From Harmonia axyridis (taxonomy: Eukaryota; Arthropoda; Insecta; Coleoptera; Coccinellidae): DNA of 64,000 nt. The stretch is taken from NCBI RefSeq assembly GCF_914767665.1, contig NC_059504.1:43369720-43433719 (forward strand), given 5' to 3'. Made by a program: the position numbers and the translations under genes. Below, one piece after another: positions 45,432 to 57,613 of the stretch. The notes beneath the pieces were generated by a model. The model ran no database searches. It worked only from the letters and a program-made list of their open reading frames with translations, and was not told the origin of the DNA. Numbering within the stretch: the stretch's first letter is position 1; each line of letters begins with the position of its first letter.

Positions 45432-46370
45432 AAGGGTATTTTTTTCAAAGCTATAGAACTTTGAATTGCAATAAAACAACAATGGATTATTCGATTGACA
45501 TGAATTTCATTTATCCGCAAGATAATCTTGTGGCATTACATTTTAAATATGATTTCTGGCATATGACCGCCACGGCTGGCTCGGATGTAGTCCAATCTGG
45601 ACGTCCAATTTTCGATGACTTTTGCCAACATTTTTTGCCGTATATCGGCAATAACACGGCGAATGTTGTCTTCCAAATGGTCAAGGGTTTGTGGCTTATC
45701 CGCATAGATCAATGACTTTACATAGCCCCACAGAAAGTAGTCTAGCGGTGTTGAATCACAAGATCTTGGAGGCCAATTCACAGGTCCAAAACGTGAAATT
45801 AGGCGGTCACCAAACGTGTCTTTTAATAAATCGATTGTGACACGAGCTGTGTGACATGTTGCGCCGTCTTGTTGGAACCACAGCTCCTGGACATCATGGT
45901 TGTTCAATTCAGGAATGAAAAAGTTAGTAATTATGGCTCTATACCGATCACCATTGACTGTAAAGTTCTGGCCATCATCGTTTTTGAAGAAGTACGGACC
46001 AATGATTCCACCAGCCCATAAAGCGCACCAAACAGTCAGTTTTTCTGGATGTAACGGTGTTTCGACATACACTTCAGGATTAGCTTCACTCCAAAAGCGG
46101 CAGTTTTGTTTGTTGACGTAGCCATTAAACCAGAAGTGCGCTTCATCGCTAAACAAAATAAAATGGACGTAGTGCGCGATACGTATTCCGCACAGAACCA
46201 TTATTTTCGAAATAAAATTGCACTATTTGCAAGCGTTGTTAAGGCGTGAGTCTATTCATGATAAATTGCCAAACCAAACTGAGAATAAATCACTTGACAG
46301 CTGTTGAATCGGTCGCCATCTTGAACAGTAATGCCAACTTAAAGTTATATACCTCGAAAAAAAACACCCT
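45432..46370 (-). mobile_element. DD41D non-autonomous element, copy A4
   Basis: 939 bp with TA on both sides, inserted 141 bases after the exon 8 donor. The ends are AAGGGTATTTTTTTCAAAG and the complement of AGGGTGTTTTTTTTCGAGG. It carries the shared internal deletion. Confidence 0.9.
45536..46201 (-). pseudogene. DD41D transposase catalytic domain, N-terminus missing (A4)
   Basis: 221 open codons from MVLCGIRIAHYVHFILFSDE to MPEIIFKM. All three acidic residues are kept (SDEAHFWFNG, QQDGATCH, STPLDYFLWG). The absent helix-turn-helix and the out-of-frame junction make it a relic, though one of the least damaged copies. Confidence 0.88.
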
Positions 46371-47223
46371 TAATCTATCTCTATTTACCTATTCAACACA
46401 TTTTATGTCCTTTTCTATCCTTATAATCTGCAGTTTGATTTGCAATGAAAAAATGCGCTTTAAGTTTTGAATCCATATATATTTTTCCTCTTTGGGTAAT
46501 TAAAAATTTTTCAATTGAAGCTTCAATTGGTATGATTCCCCATTGGCAGAGTATTTTCTAATGAAAAGCCTCAACAATTGTTTTCGCAATAAATAACGCG
46601 GAAATAACACAATGAGAAATAGCATCTGTTAAAAGAGCAAAAGTACCTGTTCTGATCAAACCCACCATTTCCCTTACGTGTCATTCGATGCGATCGACAA
46701 CGATTGATGCCTCGAGGCATTATTGTACTTAAGTGGTGTCGATTTCTTCAATTTTCGTGTCTCCCAACACCCGTCCCCAAGCTATTCGTGAATTGAAGGA
46801 AGCAATTTTATACTGCGCCAGTTATATATGCTGCGATCGTGACTCAACTCCTAAAGGCACAACACTTCCTTCCTTGAATTCTGATCTGAGAATGCTATCT
46901 TGAAAATTGGAAATGAAAAGACGCTTCAACACAGAATGGGGAACTTTTCAGTGTAAAGCAATACGAAAAATATAGTTAAGGTCAGTTTCTGAATTGATGG
47001 ACGGCCTGTTGAAAATGGTTTTTCCATAAGAATAGCCATGTCCCAACAAGAAGCGCATGTCAATCTTGCAATACTAAACAGATTTTTTCTGCTTCTTTTA
47101 GTTTTGTGGTTTCAGCAGAACTTTGTCGTATCGCTCGACATACATTGGTAAACGGTTTCTCGATTTATCGAAGTTTTGACTGTGGGGTTACAGTTCTATG
47201 CCAACGAGTATAAGACCATCGTA

Positions 47224-48118
47224 AATGGTGTTTTTTTTAGAGCTATAGAACTTTAAATTGCAATAAAACAACGATGGATTATTCGATTGACATGAATTTT
47301 ATTGATCCGCAAGATAATCTTGTGGCATTACATTTCAAATATGATTTCTGGCATATGACCGCCACGGCTAGCTCATATGTAGGCTCGTATATCGGCAATG
47401 AGACGACGAATGTTGTCTTCCAAATGGTCAAGGGTTTGTGGCTTATCCGCATAGACCAATGACTTTACATAGCCCCACAGAAAGTAGTCTAGCTGTGTTA
47501 AATCACAAGATCTTGGAGGCCCATTCACAGGTCCAAAACGTGAAATTAGGCGGTCACCAAACGTGTCTTTCAATAAATCGATTATGGCACGAGCTTTGTG
47601 ACATGTTGCGCCGTCTTGTTGGAACCACAGCTCCTGGACATCATGGTTGTTCAATTCAGGAATGAAAAAGTTAGTAATCATGGCTCTATACCGATCACTA
47701 TTGAGTGTAACGTTCTGGCCATCATCGTTTTTGAAGAAGTACGGACCAATGATTCCACCAGCCCATAAAGCGCACCATACAGTCAGTTTTTCTGGATGTA
47801 ACGGTGTTTCGACATACACTTGAGGATTAGCTTCACTCCAAATGCGGCAGTTTTGTTTGTTGACGTAGCCATTCAACCAGAAGTGCGCTTCATCGCTAAA
47901 CAAAATAAAATGGACGTAGTGCGCGATACGTATTCCGCACAGAACCATTATTTTCGAAATGAAATTGCACTATTTGCAAGCGTTGTTCAGTCGTGAGTCT
48001 ATTCATGATGAATTGCCAAACCAAACTGAGAATAAATCACTTGACAGCTGTTGAATCGGTCGCCATCTTGCACAGTAATGCCAACTTAAAGTTATATACC
48101 TCGAAAAAAAACACCTGT
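47224..48118 (-). mobile_element. DD41D non-autonomous element, copy A5
   Basis: 895 bp between TA dinucleotides, with the left end AATGGTGTTTTTTTTAGAG. It has the shared deletion and a further loss of about 45 bases near the end of the coding remnant (after SYVGSYIGN in the antisense reading). Confidence 0.9.
47373..47948 (-). pseudogene. DD41D transposase remnant (A5)
   Basis: 191 open codons. SDEAHFWLNG, QQDGATCH and LTQLDYFLWG are present, but the C-terminal EKVIENWTSRLD block is replaced by a short unrelated end because of the extra deletion. Confidence 0.87.
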
Positions 48119-49085
48119 TAGAACCATATAAAAAACTCAAGAAGAATATCGAAAAATATTACCCAATTGAAATGTAGGGTAATTTGCAACAAAAATTACT
48201 AAAAACTCAAGGACTAAAAGAGTCAAGGATCAGATGATGTAATTTTTTTCCTATATTCTCTTGAATTTCATATGATTATTGCAAAGTGATCAACATGAAA
48301 AATTTTTCTCGAAGCTTGAAATTGTCACTTTACATGCAAAAACATGGAATCTGCAGTTTTAAAATAAAAAAAAATAAGAAATAAACAGGAAGACAATATT
48401 TCGGATGACCATATCTACGTTCATCCATTAGTGCGCCAATTACATCCATTACAGGATATATGCAGTAGCTATGTGGTCTCCAAGTGCACAACTAGCGCAT
48501 AAATGAACAAGCTTTAAATCCTGACTTCTCGTGTTTTGAGGAATTTCTAAGAGACCAACTGACTGACCAGCTTTCCCCAAATTTGTTTATGAAAATAGAT
48601 TTTCTTAAGTAAATGTATTGAGAAACTTTTTTGATCTCCATCATAACAATCGCCAATCGCTCTGACTCATTTGCTTTCCAATCAAGACATCGATTTATAA
48701 ACAGATTCGATGCTTGAAATTTAATTCGAGTGCTCTCTTGTACAGAACTCAAAGTCACTTTGGTCTATTTATTCATCGGGTCCATTTACAATGAAATCAT
48801 CTCTGAAAATAATAAAAACATTGCGCATTCATTCATCTCCTTCGATAAATTCAGACTATCCAAATATCAAATATTTGGCGTAGTTTATTTTATGAGTTCA
48901 CTTCGTGTTTACTCTACTGAGCAACTATTTCTTTAACCTTGGGTTTTCATTGCAGATTTCAATTTGAATCGATGCGTATTTCTGATGCAAATTATTATTC
49001 GAGGATGATTCGGTTATTTTCGAAGGCATTTCAAGATCGCAATGAAATATCTATAAAAGCACTGAAATTGAATCCAGAGCTTTTG

Positions 49086-49290
49086 GGTCCTTGGTCATAA
49101 AAACTTTTTCCAATAAGAGGTTTTCTTTTCAATAACTCGCTATTTGGGCAGCTGACACTTTTGAAGCTATCATCTTTTGATTTTTGATGAGTAAAAACTA
49201 GCTATTACTTCTTAAAAATGAACCGTTACACCCTTACCAACAGCATTGAAATTGTTGAAATTAACTGCAAAAATTCTGGAAATTCAGCAT
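49086..49290 (+). mobile_element. B-like DD41D element, 5' end fragment
   Basis: The start ACTTTTTCCAATAAGAGG resembles the B terminus (TTTTCCAATCAGAGG). A reading MNRYTLTNSIEIVEINCKNSG at 49218 matches the N-terminus of this transposase group (compare MNRLTPEQRLQIVQFYFEN in family A). The reading degenerates afterwards. Confidence 0.6.
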
Positions 49291-50566
49291 TCACAGTTCA
49301 CAAAACTAAAGTACTTTTGATCGAAGTGAAGCATACCTATTTATTCTTTCTTTTTTTTCTTCAACTTCTCAAAAATTTCATTCACATAATTATAACCTTT
49401 TCTCTACTATCTACTTATGGGCTGATGGAATTGTGCAGGCATATTGGAAAGCTGAATGCCACATGAAAATAAAAATACTACTTCATAACAAACTCCATTT
49501 AAATCAGTGCAGTGCATGATAATCATAACAATTTTCTTGAAACGTAAATATGCTGCAGTTTCTAACCTAATAAGGCAAATGCCATGAATCTATGCCAGCT
49601 GTCACAGTAATATTCACGCACAGCCATTCAAAGGGCGGGTAATTTTGGAGAGTATAGTCTCATTTCTCATTTCGTTTTTCCGGTCTACTTGACGAAAGAG
49701 TCTTTATTATTATATATTATTGAATAAAAACAATATTTTTATTTCCACGACAATTGTTTCGCATACCATGACTTCTTCAGGTGATTTTTGGACATGTCTA
49801 TAAATACTATAAAAGGGGTACAAAAATGTAGCAGAAGGGACTGCGATATCAAACAAGTTTCTAATAGATTGGGTCTAAAGTTCTCATTGTAAATGTGTAA
49901 AATTTCGAAATATTATTCTGTATCTGTATTTTTTTTATCAATTTAGTATTTTTCGTGTTCCTTAATTCATGTCTGGATTCTTGAATGATTTTTCTGTTCA
50001 GCTAATATATACATATTGGCGAGTACCACAGGACAGGTTATCTTATATATTCCTAATTTGTTGTTATCAGATGTTTTGTCTTTATTGTTTTTCATTAATT
50101 TTCCTGAAGAATTATCTGTTTTAAATGAAACAATAAAATGATTCGTCTTTTAATATCTATCAACTGTCTCTTTTTTTTCTATATATGTTAGAAAATATTT
50201 TTTTTTCATTAGAATTTTTTTTTTTTTTGAATATACTAAATTTATTGATTCGCATACTGAGCTTTGTACAATTTTTCGTGTATTAAACATATAGCATAGA
50301 ACAATTGTTTCAACGTTTCGATTAAAGAACGTTTTCACAGAGCTCAGTATAAAATAACAATAAATTTAGTTCATCCAAAAACCCAAAACCTAAATGAAAA
50401 TAAACATATTTCTTCAACATAAATAGGACTAAAACAGGGAAAGTTGCTAGGTATCTAAACATGAATCAAAATTATAATATTTCATTCAAAACAAATAATT
50501 CTTCAGGAAAATTAATAGAATTCAATAATGACAAAATATCTAATAGCAATAAATCAATCAATATAT

Positions 50567-50704
50567 AAGCAAGCCTCTGATAATTGCCCATATGTTTATG
50601 TTGGTCAAACAGGAAGAACATTCCAATCAAAAATTAAGGAACATGAAAAATGCTACATTAATAAAGAGGAAATATCAGAAATAACAAACTCAAGAAATAA
50701 ATAG
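50567..50704 (+). pseudogene. GIY-YIG endonuclease segment
   Basis: The reading KQASDNCPYVYVGQTGRTFQ followed by SKIKEHEKCYINKEE matches the pattern of Penelope-type GIY-YIG domains (a YVYVGQTGR-like core, then KEH). The usual YxG spacing and metal-binding part beyond are lost, and it ends at a stop. Only about 45 codons remain. Confidence 0.6.
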
Positions 50705-50840
50705 ATATAAAAAAATAAATTCTATTGAATGAAGAATTAGGCTTGAACCGGTACCTTCTACTAATTTTTTTTTAAGAATCCCAAAAATTGTGAACCCCGT
50801 CAGTCCCCTCTACCTTATTTTTGTACAATTTTTCTGTATG

Positions 50841-51183
50841 CAGGGTGTTCCTAAATTTATGCGACAAAATTCAGGAGGTGAATGCTCGTATGAAATTCAG
50901 TTTTTATTTTTTTTCTGATATGCCAGTAAAGCTAGAAACTTGAAATTCTGTAATGTTTGTGCACTCGCAAGAGATTAATCACAGGCATTTTTCCAATATA
51001 CCTGTTTCTAAATCCACTGGAATTTAAGAAAAAAAATAAAAATTGAATTTTAGTCACCATCTTTTAAGGTTGATATCTCGGAAAGGGGTGGGCTGAGGAA
51101 ATTTTGTTATAGGAAAGACCCATCTTAATTTCATACGAGCATTCACCTCTTGAATTTTGTGGCATGAATCAAGGACCACTCTG
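50841..51183. mobile_element. CAGGGTG-ended MITE (343 bp)
   Basis: The left end CAGGGTGTTCCTAAATTTAT then GAATGCTCGTATGAAATT pairs with AATTTCATACGAGCATTC and the right end GGACCACTCTG. The arms are about 60 bases, with mismatches. It sits within the Penelope-like remnant. It is non-coding. Confidence 0.7.
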
Positions 51184-51329
51184 TATATAGACATGACTAA
51201 AAATTTGTAAAATCAGTAGCCATTACTACTCACCTGAAGAAGTCATAGTATGACGAAACAATTGTCGTTGAAATAAAAATATCAGAAGAACAATATTTCA
51301 TTCTTAGTTCCAATTCTTCTCATGCAGCG

Positions 51330-51726
51330 CGGTAAGATTATCTTCGAAAACTTCCAACTTCTGACCAAATAGGAATCCGTTCCGACAATCGATCATCTCC
51401 CGACTTCAAATTAACTAATTTAATCGTCACAGAGATACACAACAAACCGACGGCGGAAAGTGAGCCTGTTAGACGCCCGTCGCGCCAACTCGCGTTTATT
51501 TTGGTCCGGAAATTTTTCGAGAGGACGACGTCTGCCCGAAACGTAATCGGTCCACGGTAGTCTCAGGCGGAAGTTTCAGCGAAACCGATCAATTATATAT
51601 TTCGGTTTTTCCGTGCGAAAGCCAAATTGAGTGTGACAGATCGGTCCGGAAGTGGAAAGTGGAGTTCGGGAAACAGGAACAGACATGGACGTCGGGGTCG
51701 ATTTCGGCTCGAGGATTGGATGACAG
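51330..51726 (+). promoter_or_regulatory. GC-rich patch with donor site: possible alternative promoter/first exon
   Basis: CpG-containing sequence (GACGGCGG, CCGTCGCGCC, GAGAGGACGACGTC) contrasts with the surroundings. It ends at GATGACAG|GTGGGA, a usable donor. The only ATG near the end (51685) opens a 12-codon reading, so a non-coding first exon is likeliest. Its position after the PTP-C2 exons would suit a short tensin transcript. It could also serve an unrelated gene. No expression evidence is available here. Confidence 0.4.
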
Positions 51727-52388
51727 GTGGGATATGCATCATTTAATATCAACTCAACATTGCACTAATTTTTTGGTTTTATCGACGCTGGTCGAACTTT
51801 GGAAATCAAGGATGAAAAAAGAATTAAAAAAAAATATGAATACAAAAAGAAGTAATACAAACGTACCTACTGACCAATATTCTCCTTGACATTTGATACT
51901 TTTCATTCAGTTTCGTTCCTGCTGTATCTAGAAGAAAGCATTCAATCGCTTCAGAATCGGGGATTTTGTTTCATTAATAAATTCTTAAAAATTTCATGCT
52001 TGGTTTCAGACTGGGAAGAATCCAAAAATCTAGGCGTCCGATAACCAGAAATTTTCTTAGGAACAGTAGCAACTTATATCATGAAATTTGATACAACAAT
52101 CGAAGGCAAAATTAGGCAAACAGACGAAATCTCAAAGAAGTTTGTAGTTCATTTTCTCTTATAATAAGTCTTTATTTTCCAAAAGGTGAAATTACCCAAT
52201 TACAGGAAAATAAAATTAAAAAATAACAACATAATATTGAGAACTAGAAATTGCTAAAAACATTGTGAAAAAAAAATTATTTTGTAACCTTCAGTCTATT
52301 TAAGCAATTAATTCAATTTTAGTTTGATTCTTTGGGGACATAACTGTTCAAATAGACCTCATCAATTATGTTCTTTGTTTTTTGTTAC

Positions 52389-53670
52389 ATAGGCGTACAA
52401 CTTTGCTTCCGCCGTTTTTTTTTCCAAAATTCGAGTCCTTATTGTGAAAAACTAGTTATACATTTATGACTCAAAGTATTGTTCATCGCTGGCCACTACT
52501 TTCTCCCATCTTTCGGGCAGCGTACTAATCCCGCGTTGAAAAAACTGGTCATGTTTTGAAGCGATCCACGAAACGATCCAATTTTTTACTTCTTCATAAG
52601 ACCGGAAGTGCTGGCCAGCCAGGCCGTGTACCATTTCTCGAAACAAATGATAGTCCGAGGATGCAACGTCTGGAGAATACGGCGGGTGGGATAGGACTTC
52701 CCATTTCAACCTTTCCAAGTATGTCTTGACCACTTTCGCAACATGGGGTCGAGCATTGTCATGCTGTAAAATCATTTTATTATGTCTCTCGTTGTATTGC
52801 GGCCGTTTGTTTTTCAATACTATTCTCAAACGCATTAATTTCTTTCGATAACGATCGCCTGTGATTGTATCAGTCGGTTTTAACAACTCATAATACACTA
52901 CGCGGAGCTGGTCCCACCAAATACTGAGCATGACCTTGGAACCGTGAATATTCGGTTTGGCCGTCGACGTGGAAGCATAACCGGGATAACCCCATAATTT
53001 TCTGCGCTTGATATTAAGGTAATGAACCCATTTTTCATCTCCAGTCATAATGCGATGCAGAAATCCCTTCCGTCTTTGCCTTGCAAGCAGCTGTTCACAA
53101 GCAAACAAACGCCGTTTTACATCTCTCGGCTTCAACTAGTACGGCACCCAATTACCTTGTTTCTGAATCATTCCCATAAATTTCAGGCGTTTGAAATGGC
53201 TTGTTGCGTCACTCCCAATGATCCTGCCAATTCTTGTCGCGTTTGTCACGAGTTTTGATCAAGTAATGTCTCCAATTGTGCATCTTAGAAAACCTTCTCT
53301 CTTCCACCGACATGCTGGTCTTCGACGTCAAAATGACCATTCTTGAAGGGTTGAAACCACTCTCGGCCTATCTTTCTCTAATATCTGTCTCACCAAAGGT
53401 ATTTGAGACCATTCGATGAGCCTCAGCCGCTGATTTCTTCATAGGAATCCAGAAAATTAAAACATCCCGCAAATGACAAGAATTTAGCTCGTAAGCTGAC
53501 ATGTTTAATCGAGAATAACTTTTTGATGCAGACACAAATTACTAATATTTCGATGGCGTTATGTTAAAAAATACCTAAGCTTGTTGTATGATATGATCTA
53601 TTTATTTCGACTACCACTTACCGCTACAGCCTTCTATTGCAAAACGGCAGAAGCAAAGTGGTACATCTAA
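52389..53670 (-). mobile_element. DD34D mariner, nearly full length
   Basis: About 1.28 kb. The terminal repeats are ATAGGCGTACAACTTTGCTT (left) and the complement of TTAGATGTACCACTTTGCTT (right), followed by TA on the right. Length and layout are those of a complete mariner. A second, truncated copy lies at 59455-60096. Confidence 0.88.
52464..53505 (-). pseudogene. mariner transposase, catalytic half open
   Basis: The downstream 223 codons (53135-52464) are open and keep the triad: MTGDEKWVHY, LQHDNARPHVAK and PPYSPDVASSDYHLF, with 34 residues between the second and third Asp. Also present are GSKVMLSIWWDQL and STLPERWEKVVASDEQYFES. The N-terminal part (from near 53505) reads GMIQKQGNWVPY then a stop at 53137-53139, with at least one frameshift further upstream. 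The mutated copy is not functional. Confidence 0.87.
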
Positions 53671-54179
53671 TAAGATAGCGAATTAAGAAAAAAAAATAAG
53701 TTAGTAGTACCTAACTGCCTGTTCAGAGCAACACCCATATATGGCAAAGTATGGACAGTGTCTATACTTTTGTCTTCTGTTTTTCGGAGTGCTTTATCTA
53801 ACATTCCAGCAGCAATTCTCTTACAGCTTTCGAAACGTTTCATGTTAGATATCTTTATGCTTCAATTTTCTAAAAACTTTTTAAACTTTGACCTGTGTAA
53901 ATATAGTTTTAGTTTCTCAGAAAGCCACTGGACTTCAAGAGTACGTATTTTTAAAATGTTTTTTCGAATTTCGCTAACGTTAAAACTTCACTGAGCTGTT
54001 AGCTGTTGAAAAATGTTTGAGCTGCTAATTTTGACGGTTTGAGTTAATTTATGGAAATGGAAGAAATAAAATCGATGTCCAGCTCGCAGATTGCAATGAA
54101 TTTTTATACTCGCAATAAAAACCGAACGAACTTTTCGATAGATCGCCTGCTTTCACAGCATTCTCAATCGACGCAAATA

Positions 54180-54640
54180 GGTCTTAATTCGAAGAGTGAA
54201 ACAGGCGCGCACTTTTCAAACGTCAACCGACACAAGACGAGAAAGGCATTCTCCGTAAAATTGATATCCTTTTCATATCAATAACAACCTCCTAATGCGT
54301 TTTGTCTTTATAAGGCCCGTGAAAGTACCGTCCACTCGGCGTCGCCAAACGATCCCGTCTAGTTTGTTGTCTCTCCAATTGTTCAATAATCTAGTAGTCC
54401 ACAATCCAAAGTGGGAGATTATCCCACCTTCGATCTCCGTCCGACCAGAAGGAAATTCGTTCATGCGAACTCCTCCGTTCAGTAAACAAATTGATACTTG
54501 GCCGGCACGTGGGTGGCATCTGAATCCAATTGAATTTTTCGCGCGCGACCCGGGACAAAACGAATGTGGTACGAATCGAGGTCGTTTCTGGTGCATTTCC
54601 TGGCGATGTCTTGAAGCTGATTAGGACGAAGTGTTCACTG
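54180..54640. other. GC-richer unique stretch of unknown role
   Basis: Both strands stay open for about 107-109 codons here, but the translations match nothing that I recognise and the open frames follow from the higher GC. Features include CACTCGGCGTCGCC, GGCCGGCACGTGGG and GCGCGCGACCCGGG. It may be a promoter, an enhancer or an unlisted exon. Confidence 0.3.
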
Positions 54641-56035
54641 CTCGGTTGCCGTGTTTTTGTTATTCCATTTGGCAGTTGGTGATGTAGCCGCTATGATTGG
54701 GAAAAATGGTATGTGCAGATGTGTTTTCACGGTGGATTTTGAGATTGGCTCGGGAGGATATGCGCAAAATGGCATTTGATCGTAAATTTCACGATTATTA
54801 TTGTGATAGAAATTTATTGCGGAACGAATGGTAGTAATTGGTTTTTCGTTGATTGTGTCCAATAGGAATAAGTTCCACGTAAATATTTTTTTTCACTCCT
54901 CCTTCGAAGATTTCACAGTTTCTATTTTGGGTAATGTAAATTCCAGATGGCTCTTTTCGTCTTCTACGCATTAAAGAAAAAATGGAAAATTAATTCCAAA
55001 AAAATTAGTGGAAACGGTTGTAATTCTGAGTTGACCCTATTTTCATCGATTTTGAAGTATAAACAATAAGGAAATATAGCGCTTCAATAATGTTATCACT
55101 GTTCCTAAAATTAAAATATAATGAGTACACTTGAACAAAATTAGATGTCCAACTAAGAATCTGAGGAAGGCCTGGATTTTTATTGTTATCAAGGTCTGCT
55201 TCACTAGTAACATTTTTTTAATCATCGAAAAAATCAAAGAAATTCTGAAGCGTTCACAATTATAATTTCAGAATACCTTCCGATATATCTACTTCGTATA
55301 AAATTCCTTAAATACAAATTTTAAATTCTAAAAAGTAATTTTAACTTTTTTGAACATTCCGTCTTCGAACAGATTGCTCTCTTTGGTTTATATAATCAAT
55401 AATTTTTATCATTAAAAGGAACAGAATCCTTTTCAAGGGAAAAGAGGTCATTGTAAGAGCTAAAGAATTTCAGTATATTTATAAATATTTATAATACTGA
55501 ATAATCCTCATAGAGAATGTCTCATTCAAATATGAAATTTTTTTTTCCGATCTTAAACTTTGTAGCTTTTTGAAGAATACTCTGACATAACATTATCGGA
55601 AAAATTTTTTAGTGAAAAAGAGCAGATCATCAAGTGGCTCTATACAAGGGTGAGGGGGGGTTACTAGGGGTGATTACCCTACCAAGATTTCGATAATATA
55701 AAATTTCAGAATTCTCTCGAAGACGAAAAAAGAAAAATTTTCCATAATATGAACCAATAATCTTTTAACTCTTCTTTAAAATCGTAATGTTTATTATCGC
55801 TTTCAAGATGATTGTTTTGTGATCTGTGATTTTTGCATTCGTCATCGGTATACACTCACTTAGTGTTTTCGGTTTTTTGTATCATTTTCGTCACAAAATT
55901 TTAATACTGCAGTTATCAAAGAACTGAACTGAGTTATTTGCATCGAAATATCGTCTTTACTGTGTTTTAAAATTCAATCAAAATTGTAATTTATTTGTGG
56001 AGACATCAGTTCTGAATTGACTATGAACGATATAG

Positions 56036-56130
56036 AGGGTAGTACAAACGAATATGACAGATTCCTCAGATCATTTTAAGAAATAAAGTCCGCAAACGAT
56101 TTGTTTTCGAGATACAGATGTTAAAGTTCA
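56036..56130 (-). repeat. dispersed repeat H
   Basis: The minus strand has CTGTATCTCGAAAACAAATCG, TTTGCGGACTTTATTTCTT and GATCTGAGGAATCTGTCATA, in the same order as 9785-9905. Confidence 0.5.
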
Positions 56131-56514
56131 AATTTTTTTTTATAGCACCTTCCCTTCATAAGATATTCAATTTAACCTTGGTATAGATATTCCGATTTAA
56201 AAATTTCATCATGTGATATGCGAATCTAAAGAGTTTTCGCTTCTTTTCACTAGAACTTTTTTTTGGTGAACCACTGGTAGTTCAGAAAATTCTAAAAAGA
56301 AATTGTGGTTCAGTCCTACACTTTTGGGTTTCTTGTCGGTTCTCGTCAAACAATTCTTCAGTAATCCTCAGGAAAATCCTAATTATTATAAGATCCAGTA
56401 AGCTAGCTCTGATGGATAAAATTAATTATAAGTTTCGCTACTTTACCCAATCTGTAGAGAAGATTGATAAAGATTCGATAAAATGTTATAAGCATCACAA
56501 AAAAATAAGACTAC

Positions 56515-56603
56515 AAGAAACACCCTGTATCTCGAAAACAAATTATTCAAGGAATCTCTCATTGTTCTTCGTACCTCCAATTTAGGAACACCCTGTATAA
56601 GAG
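56515..56603. repeat. dispersed repeat H, short copy
   Basis: It runs from AACACCCTGTATCTCGAAAAC to TTTAGGAACACCCTGTATA; the middle is deleted relative to 9785-9905. Confidence 0.5.
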
Positions 56604-57613
56604 TAAAACAATCAAATCGGTAATCAAAAAATGCTATTATTTGGAGCAAATTTTTACTTCAAACTTAGTTATCAAACCTTTCTTTCCCAAATCACAGATA
56701 TGAGTAAACGTTGTCATCAAAAAAATATTTTTCGATTACCCCCCGAGAAAAAAAAATCTACGCCCTTGGCTTTATATCAAAGTTTTCCTTCAATTATTCT
56801 ATTTAAATTTTTGTGCAAATTATATAGATTTCAATCAGTACATACAATCTCAATTTAGTTCATTGGAAAACACTGTTTATGCAACGTTTCAATATGGTGG
56901 TCGATAATACAGGTATTTATTCTGGATCAAACTACATTCCTCGAAAACAGTTAAATGAAACAGCATCCTTTCAGCTCCACTAGCTGGATCGTCATATATC
57001 AATTATCTCAATGAATGTCAGCAAAAATATTAGATAATCAAAATAGTTTCATAAATACATACTTAGCAATGTAAGACGATTGTGGCGCGTATAATTTATC
57101 AACATCACCATTGTATTCGGCATAAATGCTAGGCTCAAAAGAACCAAACTACGTTGATTTATCTGCTACTATATAATACCCGAACCAATTGAACTTTTCT
57201 GAAACTTCAGACGATGAGTTCACTGATATTTAAGTGCCTGCATCATCGAGAATTATGAGGATTTGAATCGCTTATATCTCAATTCCTGATGCGTAGGTAG
57301 CTACATAAGACATGCATCGTTAATATCCCAAATGGTAAATTTTGCATCATCATTTCTAGAAAGAAACAGATGAGATCATTGGTGGAGAAAATTGAAATTT
57401 TACCCCTCCTACGCTGCTGCCAATATCACCTAAAAGTTTTTTTTATTTCTCCCATAGGTCACTATTCTTTTAAGGAATAATTCATAATTGGTGAGGTATA
57501 GTGACTTAATTGAACATAGTGGCGACAATTCTTTCAAATTGAGCCTGAAAATGGAGAATGGGGACTCAACTGACACACGTCAAAATCAAAATTATTGGGC
57601 CTGATTGTATATA

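Larger units (their letters stand above)
49725..51295 (+). mobile_element. probable Penelope-like element remnant
   Basis: A GIY-YIG-like segment (50567-50704) lies between two inverted copies of one sequence. That sequence reads ACCTGAAGAAGTCATrGTATG then CGAAACAATTGTCGTkGAAA, minus at 49733-49802 and plus at 51187-51295. Penelope-like elements carry a GIY-YIG nuclease at the C-terminus of their RT and are often flanked by terminal repeats. No RT motifs are visible between the arms. Confidence 0.5.

Noticed and set aside
54273..54624. Overlapping readings of 107 and 109 codons
   Set aside because: Both strands are open because of local GC content. Neither translation resembles a domain I know, so it is kept only as a GC-rich stretch.
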